A stretch of DNA of 64,000 nt. Origin: Actinomycetota bacterium (GTDB lineage: Bacteria; Actinomycetota; UBA4738; HRBIN12). This document shows positions 36,793 through 45,709 of this stretch, one piece after another. Position 1 is the first letter of the stretch. Each line of letters starts with the position of its first letter. The stretch is taken from positions 62,001 through 126,000 of the forward strand of contig DASSCU010000011.1 in NCBI GenBank assembly GCA_035697485.1, given 5' to 3'. Below the pieces are notes generated by a model. That model was not told where the DNA came from. It saw only the letters and a list, made by a program, of their open reading frames with translations, and did no database searches. The position numbers and the translations under genes are program-made.

Positions 36793-37064
36793 GCATTGCA
36801 ACCCTGGACTTCGGTGCCGCCCGTTGTCCACCCATCGCCACCTGCGGGAAGGCGAGACATGCAGGTGGTGGTCGCCATACTCGCAGTACAGCGGCTACCT
36901 CAAGTCTGGGTTCCACCGGCCGGTGATACCGTCAGGTCTACGGCACCGACTGCCTCGTCGATCACGCTGGCGCCTTTCGGAAGTCGAGAGCCAGAGAGGG
37001 CGAACGAGGGCTCCACCGAGGCAGTCTCCGAGCCCGCCGAGCGCTACCGAGTGTAGGAGCGAGC

Positions 37065-37709
37065 ATGAAGGAGACAACCAACTACCTGGTTCCCGTCGTT
37101 GTCGAGCAGACGAGCCGTGGCGAGCGCTCCTTCGATATCTACTCTCGCTTGCTGAGCGAGCGCATCGTTTTCTTGGGCACGCCCCTCGACGACGCGGTCG
37201 GCAACCTGATCATGGCCCAGCTCCTGCACCTCGAGAGCGAGAACCCGGACAAGGACATCAACCTCTACATCAACTCGCCGGGCGGCAGCATGACGACGCT
37301 GTTTGCGATCTACGACACCATGCAGTACATCAAGCCCGACGTGTCGACCATCGTGATGGGGCAGGCGGCCTCGGCTGCGGCCGTCTTGGCGCTGGCCGGT
37401 GCGAAGGGCAAGCGCTACACGCTTCCCCACGCGCGGATCCTCCTGCACCAGCCCTACGGCGGCGCGGAGGGCCAGGCCGTCGACATCGAGATCCAGGCGA
37501 AGGAGATCGTTCGCAACCGGGAGCTGATGAACGAGATCATCGCCACGCACACCGGCCAGCCGCTCGAGCGCGTGTCCAAGGACTCCGACCGCGACTTCAT
37601 CCTCACCGCCGAGCAGGCCGTGGACTACGGAGTGGTGGACGAGATCATCACCAGCCGTGGAATCACACCCGAACTTGCGGCAGTGGCCGCGGCCGACTTC
37701 AAGGACTAG
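37065..37709 (+). CDS. clpP: ATP-dependent Clp protease proteolytic subunit (island copy)
   Basis: 214 residues, the full ClpP fold. Catalytic Ser 103 in [13 protein letters not shown], His 128 in [15 protein letters not shown], and the Asp in [18 protein letters not shown]. Also [17 protein letters not shown] and [16 protein letters not shown]. The N-terminus [20 protein letters not shown] is well conserved. TAGGAG precedes the ATG by 7 bp. No clpX or trigger factor gene is adjacent, unlike the usual chromosomal clpP locus, so this is probably an extra copy. Confidence 0.95.
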   Translation: MKETTNYLVPVVVEQTSRGERSFDIYSRLLSERIVFLGTPLDDAVGNLIMAQLLHLESENPDKDINLYINSPGGSMTTLFAIYDTMQYIKPDVSTIVMGQAASAAAVLALAGAKGKRYTLPHARILLHQPYGGAEGQAVDIEIQAKEIVRNRELMNEIIATHTGQPLERVSKDSDRDFILTAEQAVDYGVVDEIITSRGITPELAAVAAADFKD

Positions 37710-37885
37710 TTCTCGTGACCCCCTGCTCTGGCGTGAGGTGTCGGGCTGGCTCGAGCGCGACTGGCCGTTCGAGCGGGTCGCGTGCACTCCGCGAGGCTGA
37801 CGCGTAAGCGCACACTGGATAGTGATTCAGCGTAGCGACCCGCGATTCTGAGATGCCCCCCTCTCGCAGGTACCGTCATGAGCGG

Positions 37886-38026
37886 ATGGGCCTACGAGAG
37901 ATTGAGATGGCTGGGCAGCTGCACCTGACGATTCGTCAGTACCGCTCCCTCGAAGCCGGCGAGCTGCACATCACGTTCAACCTGTATGAGCGGATCGTCG
38001 AGCTCTGCGGGTGGCCACGCGGCTAG
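37886..38026 (+). pseudogene. Cassette family A: Xre-like helix-turn-helix fragment
   Basis: 46 residues from ATG 37886: LHLTIRQYRSLEAGELHIT, then FNLYERIVELCGWPRG. This resembles the second half of an Xre-type HTH domain (TxRQYRxLEAGExxxxxxxYERIxxLxGWP), with the first two helices missing. It is probably a remnant, or an N-terminally eroded regulator. Related pieces lie at 38823 and about 49.5 kb. Confidence 0.6.
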
Positions 38027-38215
38027 CCACCCCGCTTGACCCATTCCTCCGGCACGGCGAAGGATGGGACCGCAAAGCCATCGGTCATCCCCCAGGAGGT
38101 GGCGAGTGGACCGTTCGCTCATCCTGTCAGTGGCGAGAGTCGGCCCCTCACGGGACCCGCCAGCCCCGACGCTCCGACTTGATCGTGAAGGCACGCAACA
38201 AGACGGAGGCTGCTG

Positions 38216-38743
38216 ATGCATCGGAAAGTTCTCGCAATCCTCTCGACGGCGATCGTCTTTATCGCCTCGATGGCGATGGGCTCGTTCGCTGGCGGAGCGC
38301 CAACACCAAGGGACCACGCGCCCAACCTCGTCCGCCTCCTCGGACGGGAGACGTTCGAAGCCAATGCCCTGGTCACCTCCACATTCCGGTTCTCGCCCGA
38401 GCGCGAGTTCCTGCACACCGGCGAACGCGTCCGGTGGATCGATCAGGACCAGGTGCCGGACCCCCACACGATGACCGTCGTGCGGAAGTCGCAGTTGCCG
38501 ACCTCCTTCGCAGAAGCGTTCGCGTGCGAGCCGTGCAACGACGCCCTGGACGCGCATTTCGGCACGACGCCGCCAACCACGAGGGTCGATGTCGGAGCGG
38601 CAGGGTTCGGCCAACCCGGCGACTCACTGTTGATCCTCGACGGGGCAAGCATCGGAGCAACGGTCAGCGCTCCTGCTGGCACGAGCGTGTTCTACCTGTG
38701 CGCTCTCCATCCCTGGATGCAGGGGTCGCTCAGGGTCGGCTAG
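38216..38743 (+). CDS. Secreted cupredoxin-like copper protein
   Basis: 175 residues with a signal peptide (ILSTAIVFIASMAMGSFAGG). The C-terminal half has a type 1 copper pattern: a His in PDPHTMTVVRKS and Cys-His-Met in FYLCALHPWMQGSLRVG (C-x2-H-x2-M). An extra CEPC pair occurs in FACEPCNDALD, within an insertion between the copper ligands. It may carry electrons or bind copper outside the cell. It stands alone in the island. Confidence 0.75.
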   Translation: MHRKVLAILSTAIVFIASMAMGSFAGGAPTPRDHAPNLVRLLGRETFEANALVTSTFRFSPEREFLHTGERVRWIDQDQVPDPHTMTVVRKSQLPTSFAEAFACEPCNDALDAHFGTTPPTTRVDVGAAGFGQPGDSLLILDGASIGATVSAPAGTSVFYLCALHPWMQGSLRVG

Positions 38744-38822
38744 AACACCGGGCGGAACTGATTCGGCAGGCGTGCCCGAGGGCGGAACAGGATGAGGGGC
38801 ACGCCTGCCGTTCCTCCCCAGA

Positions 38823-38906
38823 AGGTTCGACCTATACGAGCAGATCGCGCACCTATGCGAGGGCGCGCCGCTAGTAGGCGGGTCGCGTGTCAGACTTGGG
38901 CGGTGA
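38823..38906 (+). pseudogene. Cassette family A, second fragment
   Basis: A 27-residue remnant, RFDLYEQIAHLCEGAPLVGG, aligning with FNLYERIVELCGWP of the copy at 37886. It lies 141 bp upstream of the intact family B gene on the same strand, an order repeated at 49.5/48.9 kb. Confidence 0.45.
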
Positions 38907-39047
38907 GTCGTCTGGTCACCGTCCGTCCGGCTCGTCGCTGGGGCTGGTGGATCGAAGGGCGAAAGAGTTCCGGCGGTTTGTTCATGAAGACGTGGTGGCC
39001 GACTGAGGGGATGGCAAGGGCCATAGGCCGATGGATCGGAGACGACG

Positions 39048-39260
39048 ATGCCTCCCCTTGAAGGCATCCCGCCGACTCTCCGCGACGACCTCTTGACGTA
39101 CCTGTTCTGCACGTCGCCCGACCGAGCCCGCATCATCGCCGAGCGACTGACGAGGGACCCGGGCATGGGCGAGCTGGTGGCAGACCTCGAAGCCGATGAC
39201 GACGTGCGAGCCAGGTTTGAGATCGAGTTGCTCAACAGGGCTAACCTCGGAAAGCGCTGA
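39048..39260 (+). CDS. Cassette family B small protein (intact copy)
   Basis: 70 residues: LEGIPPTLRDDLLTYLFCT, SPDRARIIAERLTRDPGMGE, LVADLEADDDVRARFEIELL. All-helical and acidic, with no recognised family. Two broken copies (17999 and 48727-49021) keep the same core, so PxTLRDDLLTYLFCTSPxRARIIAE and GELxADLEADDxxRARFEIELL are the conserved parts. It lies directly after a family A HTH fragment, so it may have been the partner of that regulator. Confidence 0.65.
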   Translation: MPPLEGIPPTLRDDLLTYLFCTSPDRARIIAERLTRDPGMGELVADLEADDDVRARFEIELLNRANLGKR

Positions 39261-39335
39261 GCCTGGTCAACGCCCCAGATGGGGCATAGGGTCTGAACAG
39301 CTCCATTCCCCGAGTGCCCGCAGTGAGGGGTAGTC

Positions 39336-40268
39336 ATGAAACGGTCACTTGGAGCGGTTGTCGTCGCGACCGTTGTCGGACTGGTCACGGTCAACGCGTC
39401 GATGGCGCTCGCCACAACGTCAGGGAACAACGGGCGGATCGTGTTCTCTGCAGATGATGGGTCGGGCTTCGAGCTGTTCAGCATCAGGGCTGACGGCACC
39501 GGACTCATCCAGCTCACGGATGTCGATGGGGATGCGGTGACTCCGGACTGGTCGCCCGACGGCCGCCGAATCGTGTTCGCGTTGGAAGACGAGACCACCT
39601 CACGCCTCTTCGTCATCAACCGGAAAGGCAGCAACATGCACGAGCTGACTTCCGGATTCCAAGGGCAGCCGGCGTTTACCCCCGATGGGCATCACGTCGT
39701 CTTCGAGGACTGCGAATGTCCCCAGCAAGGCATCTTCATCATGCGCGATGACGGCACGGAGCGTCGCCGTCTCACGACCCATGAGTTCGAGGGCAACCCG
39801 GATACGGATCCCAACGTGTCACCCGACGGTGGGACGGTCACGTTCGTTCGACACAAGGAGACAGGAGTGCTGCAGGCGCTGTTCGCCATCGACAGAGATG
39901 GTGGCAACGTCCGGAAGCTCGTCCCCTATCGGTTCGAGATCGCCATCAAGCATGACTGGGCCCCAGACGGCCGGCGCATCGCGGTGACCGTCAACGCCGA
40001 CTACCCCGGAGGTCGTTCTCCCAACGTGGCGACGGTGGCCGCAGACGGTTCCGGCATGCAGATGCTGACGACGCTCAACCGACCAGACATGGGGGCCTTC
40101 GCGGGGTCCTATTCCCCGAACGGGCGCTGGATTGTCTTCCGACAAGAGAATCTGGCGACCGAGCGGTTCCGGCTCTTCAAGTTGCGCCCGGACGGGAGCC
40201 ACCGTGTTCTGATTGCGGAGCTGCCGTTCGCCCCGCGTCACATCGACTGGGGCCCCTCTCCCACGTAG
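39336..40268 (+). CDS. Secreted PD40/TolB-type beta-propeller protein
   Basis: 310 residues. Signal peptide KRSLGAVVVATVVGLVTVNA (cleaved near ALA|TTS). Propeller blades: PDWSPDGRRIVFALED, AFTPDGHHVVFEDCE, NVSPDGGTVTFVRH, DWAPDGRRIAVTVN and SYSPNGRWIVFRQE, alternating with LFxIxxDGxxxxxL units (LFVINRKGSNMHELTS). This is the same class as the genes at 44765, 46653 and 52388. No lipobox. Intact. Confidence 0.8.
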   Translation: MKRSLGAVVVATVVGLVTVNASMALATTSGNNGRIVFSADDGSGFELFSIRADGTGLIQLTDVDGDAVTPDWSPDGRRIVFALEDETTSRLFVINRKGSNMHELTSGFQGQPAFTPDGHHVVFEDCECPQQGIFIMRDDGTERRRLTTHEFEGNPDTDPNVSPDGGTVTFVRHKETGVLQALFAIDRDGGNVRKLVPYRFEIAIKHDWAPDGRRIAVTVNADYPGGRSPNVATVAADGSGMQMLTTLNRPDMGAFAGSYSPNGRWIVFRQENLATERFRLFKLRPDGSHRVLIAELPFAPRHIDWGPSPT

Positions 40269-40569
40269 AGATCGGCCGCACGAACGGGGCGAGACCCCCT
40301 CACCATCCTCCGACCTGTTCCCTTCGAAGCCGCAGAGCGAGTTGGCCCTTGGCGCTTCCTAGGATGGCGATCAACGCTCGTTCGTTCCTTTGATCGTGCA
40401 GGCCGGAGAGACGCGGATGCCGTCCACGGTCTCGATCAGATTCAGGGTCACACCGGCGCGAGCGAAGACGGCTGTCCAACAGCGTGAACGCGGTCGAGCC
40501 GGATGACACGCGGTTGGACAACCCCGCGGGTAAGTAGCCTCGGTGAAGTTCGCACTCGGACGTGCAGGA
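40269..40569. other. Region without a supported gene
   Basis: 300 bp. On the minus strand a short coding-like tail (VTLNLIETVDGIRVSPACTI, ending KGTNER and a stop near 40384) may be debris of a lost gene. Nothing else was seen. Confidence 0.4.
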
Positions 40570-41013
40570 TCAGTCGGAATCGGCTCGACCGAGCCACCGA
40601 TCTGGTCTGACCACGAGCGTTACGGTGTCGGCGTACTCCTCGTCAGCGGCGGAGCCGGAATCGCGCCCGTATCTGAGGTCGAGCGCTTCGAGATCGGCCT
40701 GGTCGAGGCCGTCCTCTATCCGGACCGGTCCTTCCACGGTGACGTACCTGCGCTCCCCGTCGACGTCGGCGGTCACGCACAGGGTGGCGCGGCCGGTCCG
40801 CAGAGCGTTGCGAACCTTCACGGAACCCTTCTCGGCGATGAACCGGATCTCGCCATCGATGAACACGAAGTGGATCGGAACCGAGTGCACGGACCCGTCA
40901 GCCGCAACGGTCGAGAAGACCGCGGGGAGCGGGAGATCGAGCAGTGCGACGCGCTCGGCGTCTGCCAAAGGGCGATCCAGTGGATCATCGGAGGGCGGCG
41001 CGGTCTCCGTCAC
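40570..41013 (-). CDS. PPOX-class (F420/FMN) oxidoreductase-like protein
   Basis: 147 residues from the GTG at 41013. Split-barrel FMN/F420-binding fold: LPAVFSTVAADGSVHSVPIH, EIRFIAEKGSVKVRNALRTG, RATLCVTADVDGERRYVTVE and GPVRIEDGLDQADLEAL. This pattern is usual for F420-dependent PPOX-class proteins of Actinobacteria. A longer frame upstream runs antisense to the RTX remnant and is not used. Substrate unknown. Confidence 0.82.
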   Translation of the reverse strand: MTETAPPSDDPLDRPLADAERVALLDLPLPAVFSTVAADGSVHSVPIHFVFIDGEIRFIAEKGSVKVRNALRTGRATLCVTADVDGERRYVTVEGPVRIEDGLDQADLEALDLRYGRDSGSAADEEYADTVTLVVRPDRWLGRADSD

Positions 41014-41106
41014 ACGACGAAGTGTATGTCCGCCAACGTTCAACCGATCGAGCGACACACGGCTACCCGCGCTGCGGGTTACACGCGACATCCCGACCGG
41101 ATCAAA

Positions 41107-41334
41107 GCCCAGGGCAAGAACGACTTCGTCCACAGGGGCGGCGGCAGCGAGCGAATCATTGGGGGACCTGACAACGACACGCTCCTGGGTGGGAGCGGCG
41201 ACGACGTGATCAGGGCGGGCGCAGGACGGGGGTGACGACAACGATACGGTCTACGGGGCGGCGGTACGACACGTGGTTACCTCGACACCCTCGACAACCA
41301 GCTCGGCTGCGAGGACGTCATCCTGCCTGTCTGA
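41107..41334 (+). pseudogene. Remnant of an RTX (hemolysin-type calcium-binding) protein
   Basis: GGSERIIGGPDNDTLLGGSG and DDVIRAGAG are RTX nonapeptide repeats (GGxGxDxLx). The frame stops at 41235 and resumes in another as DNDTVYGGG, then LDTLDNQLGCEDVIL to the stop at 41334. Only the C-terminal repeats survive, so it is a truncated and frameshifted gene. Confidence 0.7.
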
Positions 41335-41558
41335 TCACTTGTCAGGCATCCATAGCCGAGGCTTCGCGTCGAGCCACCGCTCCACATCCTTGCGTCGCCA
41401 CAACCGGTGCCGTCCGATTACCTTCGCCGGGGGCAGTCCTCACGCTCGGCAACGATCTGGCTCACGCGCTGCTTGGTCACACCGAGGTTCGGTGCGATGT
41501 CGATGACGCGCATGTAGCCCTGCTCGACCAGGGCGCGGATCTCGGCTGACTCAGGCAT
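41335..41558 (-). pseudogene. Cassette family C: AlpA/MerR-like DNA-binding protein, frameshifted
   Basis: From the ATG at 41558: PESAEIRALVEQGYMRVIDI, APNLGVTKQRVSQIVAERED, a helix-turn-helix, then a stop because of a frameshift in a run of Cs. The next frame continues PAKVIGRHRLWRRKDVERWL and DAKPRLWMPD. The whole resembles excisionase-like winged-helix proteins of mobile elements. Nucleotide identity to the copy at 51517-51726 is high. Confidence 0.7.
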
Positions 41559-41707
41559 GCACGGGGAGGTCTATCTCCGTCGTGAGCGAGTCGTGAACGG
41601 AACTGTCCCCTTGACGGGCATCACCTCGGCAGGTCACAGTGCCGAGGACTTGCCCGCCCGATCCGCCGGATGCCTTGTATCGGACCGTCCGTGAGAGGGG
41701 GAGCATC

Positions 41708-42640
41708 GTGCGACGACTACTCGGGCTGGGGCTCACCCTCGCGCTCATCTCGGTGGCGGGCATCGCTGCCGCCGCGACGCCCGAGGTCGTATTGAACGAT
41801 CCGGCGGTCAACGAGCGGTTCCCCTCCGCTTCCGACGGTTACCTCGTCTGGAGCGCGAACAGCGAAGCGAGGCCCAACCGAACCCACAGCTACGTGATGG
41901 CCGATGGAGGCGACCCGGTCCGGGTCAACCCGGCTGGCACGCAGAGCTTCGAGGCAGCGATCGACGGCACGACGGTCGCGTACCAGCAAGTGACCTCCGA
42001 CGGTGCAGATATCTGGTTCTACGACGTGCTGACCGAGGAGCGGACGCCGGCTCCGAGCGGTGTGAACACCCCGAATTGGGAGTCTCGACCGACGCTCTCA
42101 GGCAACTGGCTGTTGTTCACGCGGTTGATCTTCTCGTCGAAGGCCTCGGTCAGGGTCGTGCTGTTCAACCTGATGACCGACGTGCGGATCGTGCTCCGGG
42201 AGGTACCCAGCCGTCGCCACTACCTCGTGAGCGACCAGGTGAACGGCGACTGGGCCACGTTCGAGTCCTGCCGGTACATGCGGGGCAGGTTTTCCAACTG
42301 CCAGGTGTTCCGCTACCAGATCTCGACCGAGGAGCTCGTGAAGGTCCCGAACCCGGGCGTGCAACAGTACGGGGGAGCGGTCTCGGCCGACGGCACGGTC
42401 TATCTCGTGCGCACGCGGAACCGCGATCACTGGGTGTGTGGGAGCCACACGAAGCTGGTCCGCATGGATGGCGGCAACGGAACGGTGATCGCAACCCTTC
42501 CAGACGGCAGGGACTCACTGACGCCTTTCGCCCTCGACGAGACCGGCGGTTCGACGACGCTGTACCTCGACCGGTACAGGTGCAGAAGCAGCGCGAGCGG
42601 TATCTACCGCATCCCCGACGCCGACTCAGCGACTCTCTGA
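41708..42640 (+). CDS. Secreted beta-propeller-like protein
   Basis: 310 residues from GTG 41708, with GAGGGGGA upstream. Signal: RRLLGLGLTLALISVAGIAAAA. The mature part starts PEVVLNDPAVNERFPSASDG and has blades such as YLVWSANSEARPNRTHSYVM, GTTVAYQQVTSDGADIWFYD and NWESRPTLSGNWLLFTRLIF; Cys pairs occur in FESCRYMRGRFSNCQVF and near the end. It is a propeller of the TolB/YncE type but lacks the typical WSPDG motif. Confidence 0.65.
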   Translation: MRRLLGLGLTLALISVAGIAAAATPEVVLNDPAVNERFPSASDGYLVWSANSEARPNRTHSYVMADGGDPVRVNPAGTQSFEAAIDGTTVAYQQVTSDGADIWFYDVLTEERTPAPSGVNTPNWESRPTLSGNWLLFTRLIFSSKASVRVVLFNLMTDVRIVLREVPSRRHYLVSDQVNGDWATFESCRYMRGRFSNCQVFRYQISTEELVKVPNPGVQQYGGAVSADGTVYLVRTRNRDHWVCGSHTKLVRMDGGNGTVIATLPDGRDSLTPFALDETGGSTTLYLDRYRCRSSASGIYRIPDADSATL

Positions 42641-43194
42641 GCTGGCCTGCGGCCCGACCGCAGGGCCCACTCGAATGTGTGCTGGGTAGCCTGAGCCATG
42701 CTCTCGATCCTCGTGCAGCACCTCCCGCGGGACCGTGAGCGGATGGGCTTCGCGACGTGCAGATGGCAGGCCGTCTGGAACCGACCCTCGCCGTGCCCGC
42801 ACTCATGAGTGCAGCGTGGAGGCCTGGTCGTGGAGCTTCCCTGAGCTGCATGAAAATCGGAGGCAACCGCCTCGCGCCCTCGGGGACCCCAAATGGCAGT
42901 TCGGCGAGGAGCACATCCCGCTGGTGATCGACGCGCTCGACGCCGCCCTGGCATCGCAGGGGCCGCTAGGCTCGGCCGCGGACTTGCGCCGGTCTCAGGC
43001 CAGCTGATCGCTCTACGCGCCAAAGTAGAAGCCGGCGAATGGTCATAGCCGGTCTTGTCGCTCTTTCTTCGCCTATATGTCCCTGGGTCACAAGTGTTCT
43101 CCCCCCTGTCCCTCATCTGACCGATGGTCGATATAGGCCAAAGGTCTACGACGTTGCTTAGGGAAGGGTCCTGCCCGCAGAAAGGGAGGACGGC
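42641..43194. other. Region with one doubtful small frame
   Basis: At 42840-43007 (+) a coding-like end, PKWQFGEEHIPLVIDALDAA, runs to a stop at 43005-43007 and may be a gene fragment. The rest of the 550 bp shows nothing recognisable. Confidence 0.4.
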
Positions 43195-43698
43195 ATGAGG
43201 AAAAGGATTCAGGCAACGGCGGTAACGGCGTTCGTCCTGGTCGGGATGATGTCGAGCGCCGCCCTCGCAGTCAGCCCGCACTTCGTACGTGCGAGCGCCA
43301 GGCTGAGCGGGACGAACTTGGTCGTCTCGTTCAAGGAGGCGGGGCTCGGCAACAACCAGTTGATCGACTACGTCGCGTCGGCGGACGCCACGGCGACGTA
43401 TGTGTGCGTCAACAACGGTGGCGGGAACCCGTCGGCTCAGAACAAGACGACCGTGACCGAGCCGGTCAGCGAGACTGGGACCTTCAGCTCTGGGAAGAAC
43501 GGCACGATCTCCCAGAGCCTGACGATCTCGCCGCCGGGGGAGGGCAGCTTCTCCTGCCCGCCGGGCCAGTCGCTCGAGATCGCGCAGGTGACGTACACGA
43601 ACGTGGCGATCACCGACACGACGAACAGCATCACCGAGCCGATCCCGGGGACGTTCGACACGGGGTGCCTGCTCCCCAACGTCAGGAACGCGTGCTGA
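43195..43698 (+). CDS. Small secreted protein
   Basis: 167 residues; GGGAGGACGGC precedes the ATG. Signal peptide RIQATAVTAFVLVGMMSSAA (cleaved near ALA|VSP). The mature chain (PHFVRASARLSGTNLVVSFK, EAGLGNNQLIDYVASADATA) is Ser/Thr-rich with four Cys (YVCVNNG, FSCPPGQ, DTGCLLP, RNAC), which could form two disulfides. Similar secreted proteins occur in other Actinobacteria without known role. A clean terminator follows. Confidence 0.65.
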   Translation: MRKRIQATAVTAFVLVGMMSSAALAVSPHFVRASARLSGTNLVVSFKEAGLGNNQLIDYVASADATATYVCVNNGGGNPSAQNKTTVTEPVSETGTFSSGKNGTISQSLTISPPGEGSFSCPPGQSLEIAQVTYTNVAITDTTNSITEPIPGTFDTGCLLPNVRNAC

Positions 43699-43942
43699 AC
43701 GGGTAAGTCGTAGGGGGGGAACGCGAAGGGACCCTGGAGACGGGGTCCCTTCGTCTTTTTCCAGATACCCCAAGTCCCTGGGCGACCGCGAGGATGCGCT
43801 GCACGATGAAGACCGCGTTCGCTTCGATGCGGACCGTGCTCGTGTTCGTCTTGCCCGCGTTCTCTTCGAAGGTGGCGATGCGCACCTGCGAGGTGTAGAG
43901 CGTGCCGAGCGCGTTCGGGTCGAGCACGTACGGCGTCGTCAA
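43682..43942 (-). CDS. Doubtful small protein
   Basis: An 86-residue frame from TTG 43942. The first 58 residues look like real protein (PYVLDPNALGTLYTSQVRIA, then TSTVRIEANAVFIVQRILAV), but the last part is antisense to the terminator and to the end of the secreted-protein gene. It may be the N-terminal part of a broken gene. No family recognised. Confidence 0.3.
   Translation of the reverse strand: MTTPYVLDPNALGTLYTSQVRIATFEENAGKTNTSTVRIEANAVFIVQRILAVAQGLGVSGKRRRDPVSRVPSRSPPTTYPFSTRS
43726..43760 (+). terminator. Rho-independent terminator
   Basis: A perfect 9-bp stem, AAGGGACCC / GGGTCCCTT, with an 8-nt loop, followed by CGTCTTTTT. It lies 28 bp after the stop of the secreted-protein gene at 43195-43698. 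This is the clearest intrinsic terminator in the window. Confidence 0.9.
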
Positions 43943-44188
43943 CCCGCTGACCGCGACCCGCTACAGTCGGTCCAGCGGAATCTGCTTCCTGCTGACACGT
44001 AGTCACCGCTCGATGGCTGCGTCATCAACAGCAGGCCGATCAGGTCCTGCGGGGCTGGCCGCCTCTCAAATCCAAGCCTATCGTCGGCTGACGGTCCGGT
44101 AACGCGCGCTTCCTGTGCCCGCAACGCATCTGGCACCCCATCCCCCTCGGTACCTCCCAGAGGGGGGCATCCCAGAATCGCGGGTCGC

Positions 44189-44557
44189 CTACGCCGAATC
44201 ACCGTAGGGCCCGCTCGGCTCCCCGAGCGCATCCAGCTCTTCTGCCCACTGCTCGACGAGCGAGGGGCCGACGCTTACCTCCTGGGACGAGTGAGGTCCG
44301 ACGCCGACCCGGTCGAGGATGGCCATGGCCGCACGGATCTTGTCAGCGTCTCGCGCGTCGCTGGTCAGGATCTGGCCAAGCGTTGCTGCTGCCGGCTCGG
44401 CGAGTAGGGCAAGCTCCTGCCTTGTCTGCGTCACGCGATCTCGGAGATTCTGTTCACGCTTGGCTGCTCCCTTCGCGCCCATCTCTTTCGCGTTGTCGGA
44501 TGTGATCCGTCCTTTGGGGTCCGCTTCATGCGGTGGGACCTGCGGACTCGTGGACAT
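44189..44557 (-). CDS. Small protein, possibly phage terminase small-subunit-like
   Basis: 122 residues from the ATG at 44557, with GGAGGTGA 6 bp upstream, a strong site. It has a charged N-terminus (NAKEMGAKGAAKREQNLRDR) and a helical core (LLAEPAAATLGQILTSDARD, ADKIRAAMAILDRVGVGPHS) resembling the end of small phage packaging or DNA-binding proteins, where a repeat of IxxAxxILDRxGxG is common. The assignment is weak; the mobile context supports it. Confidence 0.5.
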   Translation of the reverse strand: MSTSPQVPPHEADPKGRITSDNAKEMGAKGAAKREQNLRDRVTQTRQELALLAEPAAATLGQILTSDARDADKIRAAMAILDRVGVGPHSSQEVSVGPSLVEQWAEELDALGEPSGPYGDSA

Positions 44558-44764
44558 GAGCTGATCACCTCCATCGCGAAGGTTAGGGCCAGGGTCTGAC
44601 GATGCTGGAGCGGGGCTGGGATGGAGGTGGCGGAGCGTCAGGGGGGAGCTTGAGCCTCGGGGCGACCGACCGTGGCGTCCCACGCGGCAATCGGGAGCGG
44701 GAGGCGGCGCAGCCCTGCTGTCACCGCGCCCATCCATTCCTCATCGAGGCTCGAAGGCGGGGCC

Positions 44765-45709
44765 TCAGGGCGACAGCGCCTGCCAGGACCGCGGGAACTC
44801 GCGGCGGTTCGGGGTGTGGGTCAAGGGCTGCACGTTGGAGCCATCGACCGCCATCGTGAACATGTCGCTCATCCCGTATCCATCATGGGCATAGATGTGG
44901 AGGAACGCGATCCGCGTGCCGTCGGGCGAGAAGACGGGGGCGTACTCGGTCCTTCGAGGGGTGTCGGTGAGGGCGGCGAGACCGGACCCGACGGCATCGA
45001 CGATCCACAGGTCGGGATGACGTTCTTCGAAGCTGGTGGAGCCGACCACGATGCGGGCACCGTCGGGCGACCAACTCGGAGAGGAAAAGACGGCCGCCCG
45101 GTCGGCGTCGCGGCCAGAGATCACGACCACCCTGTCGGAGCCATCAGGGTCCATCGTGACGATCTTCGCGCCGGACCCGAACGCCTCGGCGGCGATCCGC
45201 TCGGTCGGTCCCCAGTCCGGCTGGCACTCTTGGCGGTTGCCAGAGATCCGGACGAGAGCCGTTCCGTCGACTCCGACGGTGAAGAGCGAGGTCCCCGAGC
45301 CTCGCCTGACTGCGCAGAAGACGATCGCATCGCCATCGGGCGAGATGCCGAGCGAATCGATGAACCGCGTGTCCGGGACGTCATCGGACCTGATGACGAG
45401 GGACCGTTCTCCCGTCGCAACATCAAGCATCACGACACGGTTCGGCTCCTTCCCGAGGACCATCGCGACTCGTGTGCCGTCGGATGACCATTCCACGTCG
45501 GGAAGGCCGACGCCTGGACGAGCGAGGACGCGCCCGGGAGCGCCGTTGGGTTCGATCGTCCGCAGCGTGGACGGCACGCGCTTCCCGCCGTGACGCGCAT
45601 ACGCGATCTCGCCGTTGGTTCCGGGATATGTCGCGCTCGCCGATCTCGCGGTGATGAGCACCGCGATCGCGATCGGCAGTGCCACTACTCGTCGCTTCGA
45701 TCCGGTCAT
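44765..45709 (-). CDS. Secreted PD40/TolB-type beta-propeller protein
   Basis: 314 residues from the ATG at 45709 (45727 possible). Signal: RRVVALPIAIAVLITARSAS (cleaved near ASA|TYP), then YPGTNGEIAYARHGG. Blades: VEWSSDGTRVAMVLG, GISPDGDAIVFCAVR, PSWSPDGARIVVGSTSF and PVFSPDGTRIAFLHIYA. Close in style to the gene at 52388 (both start their mature part with a (Y/F)PG(T/G)NG(E/K)IAY motif). Confidence 0.8.
   Translation of the reverse strand: MTGSKRRVVALPIAIAVLITARSASATYPGTNGEIAYARHGGKRVPSTLRTIEPNGAPGRVLARPGVGLPDVEWSSDGTRVAMVLGKEPNRVVMLDVATGERSLVIRSDDVPDTRFIDSLGISPDGDAIVFCAVRRGSGTSLFTVGVDGTALVRISGNRQECQPDWGPTERIAAEAFGSGAKIVTMDPDGSDRVVVISGRDADRAAVFSSPSWSPDGARIVVGSTSFEERHPDLWIVDAVGSGLAALTDTPRRTEYAPVFSPDGTRIAFLHIYAHDGYGMSDMFTMAVDGSNVQPLTHTPNRREFPRSWQALSP

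Noticed and set aside
40543-41100. Plus-strand frame upstream of the RTX remnant
   Set aside because: It is antisense to the PPOX gene; only the end from about 41107 shows RTX repeats.
41014-41241. N-terminal extension of the PPOX protein
   Set aside because: The extra residues are antisense to RTX repeats and do not resemble the family; the GTG at 41013 fits better.
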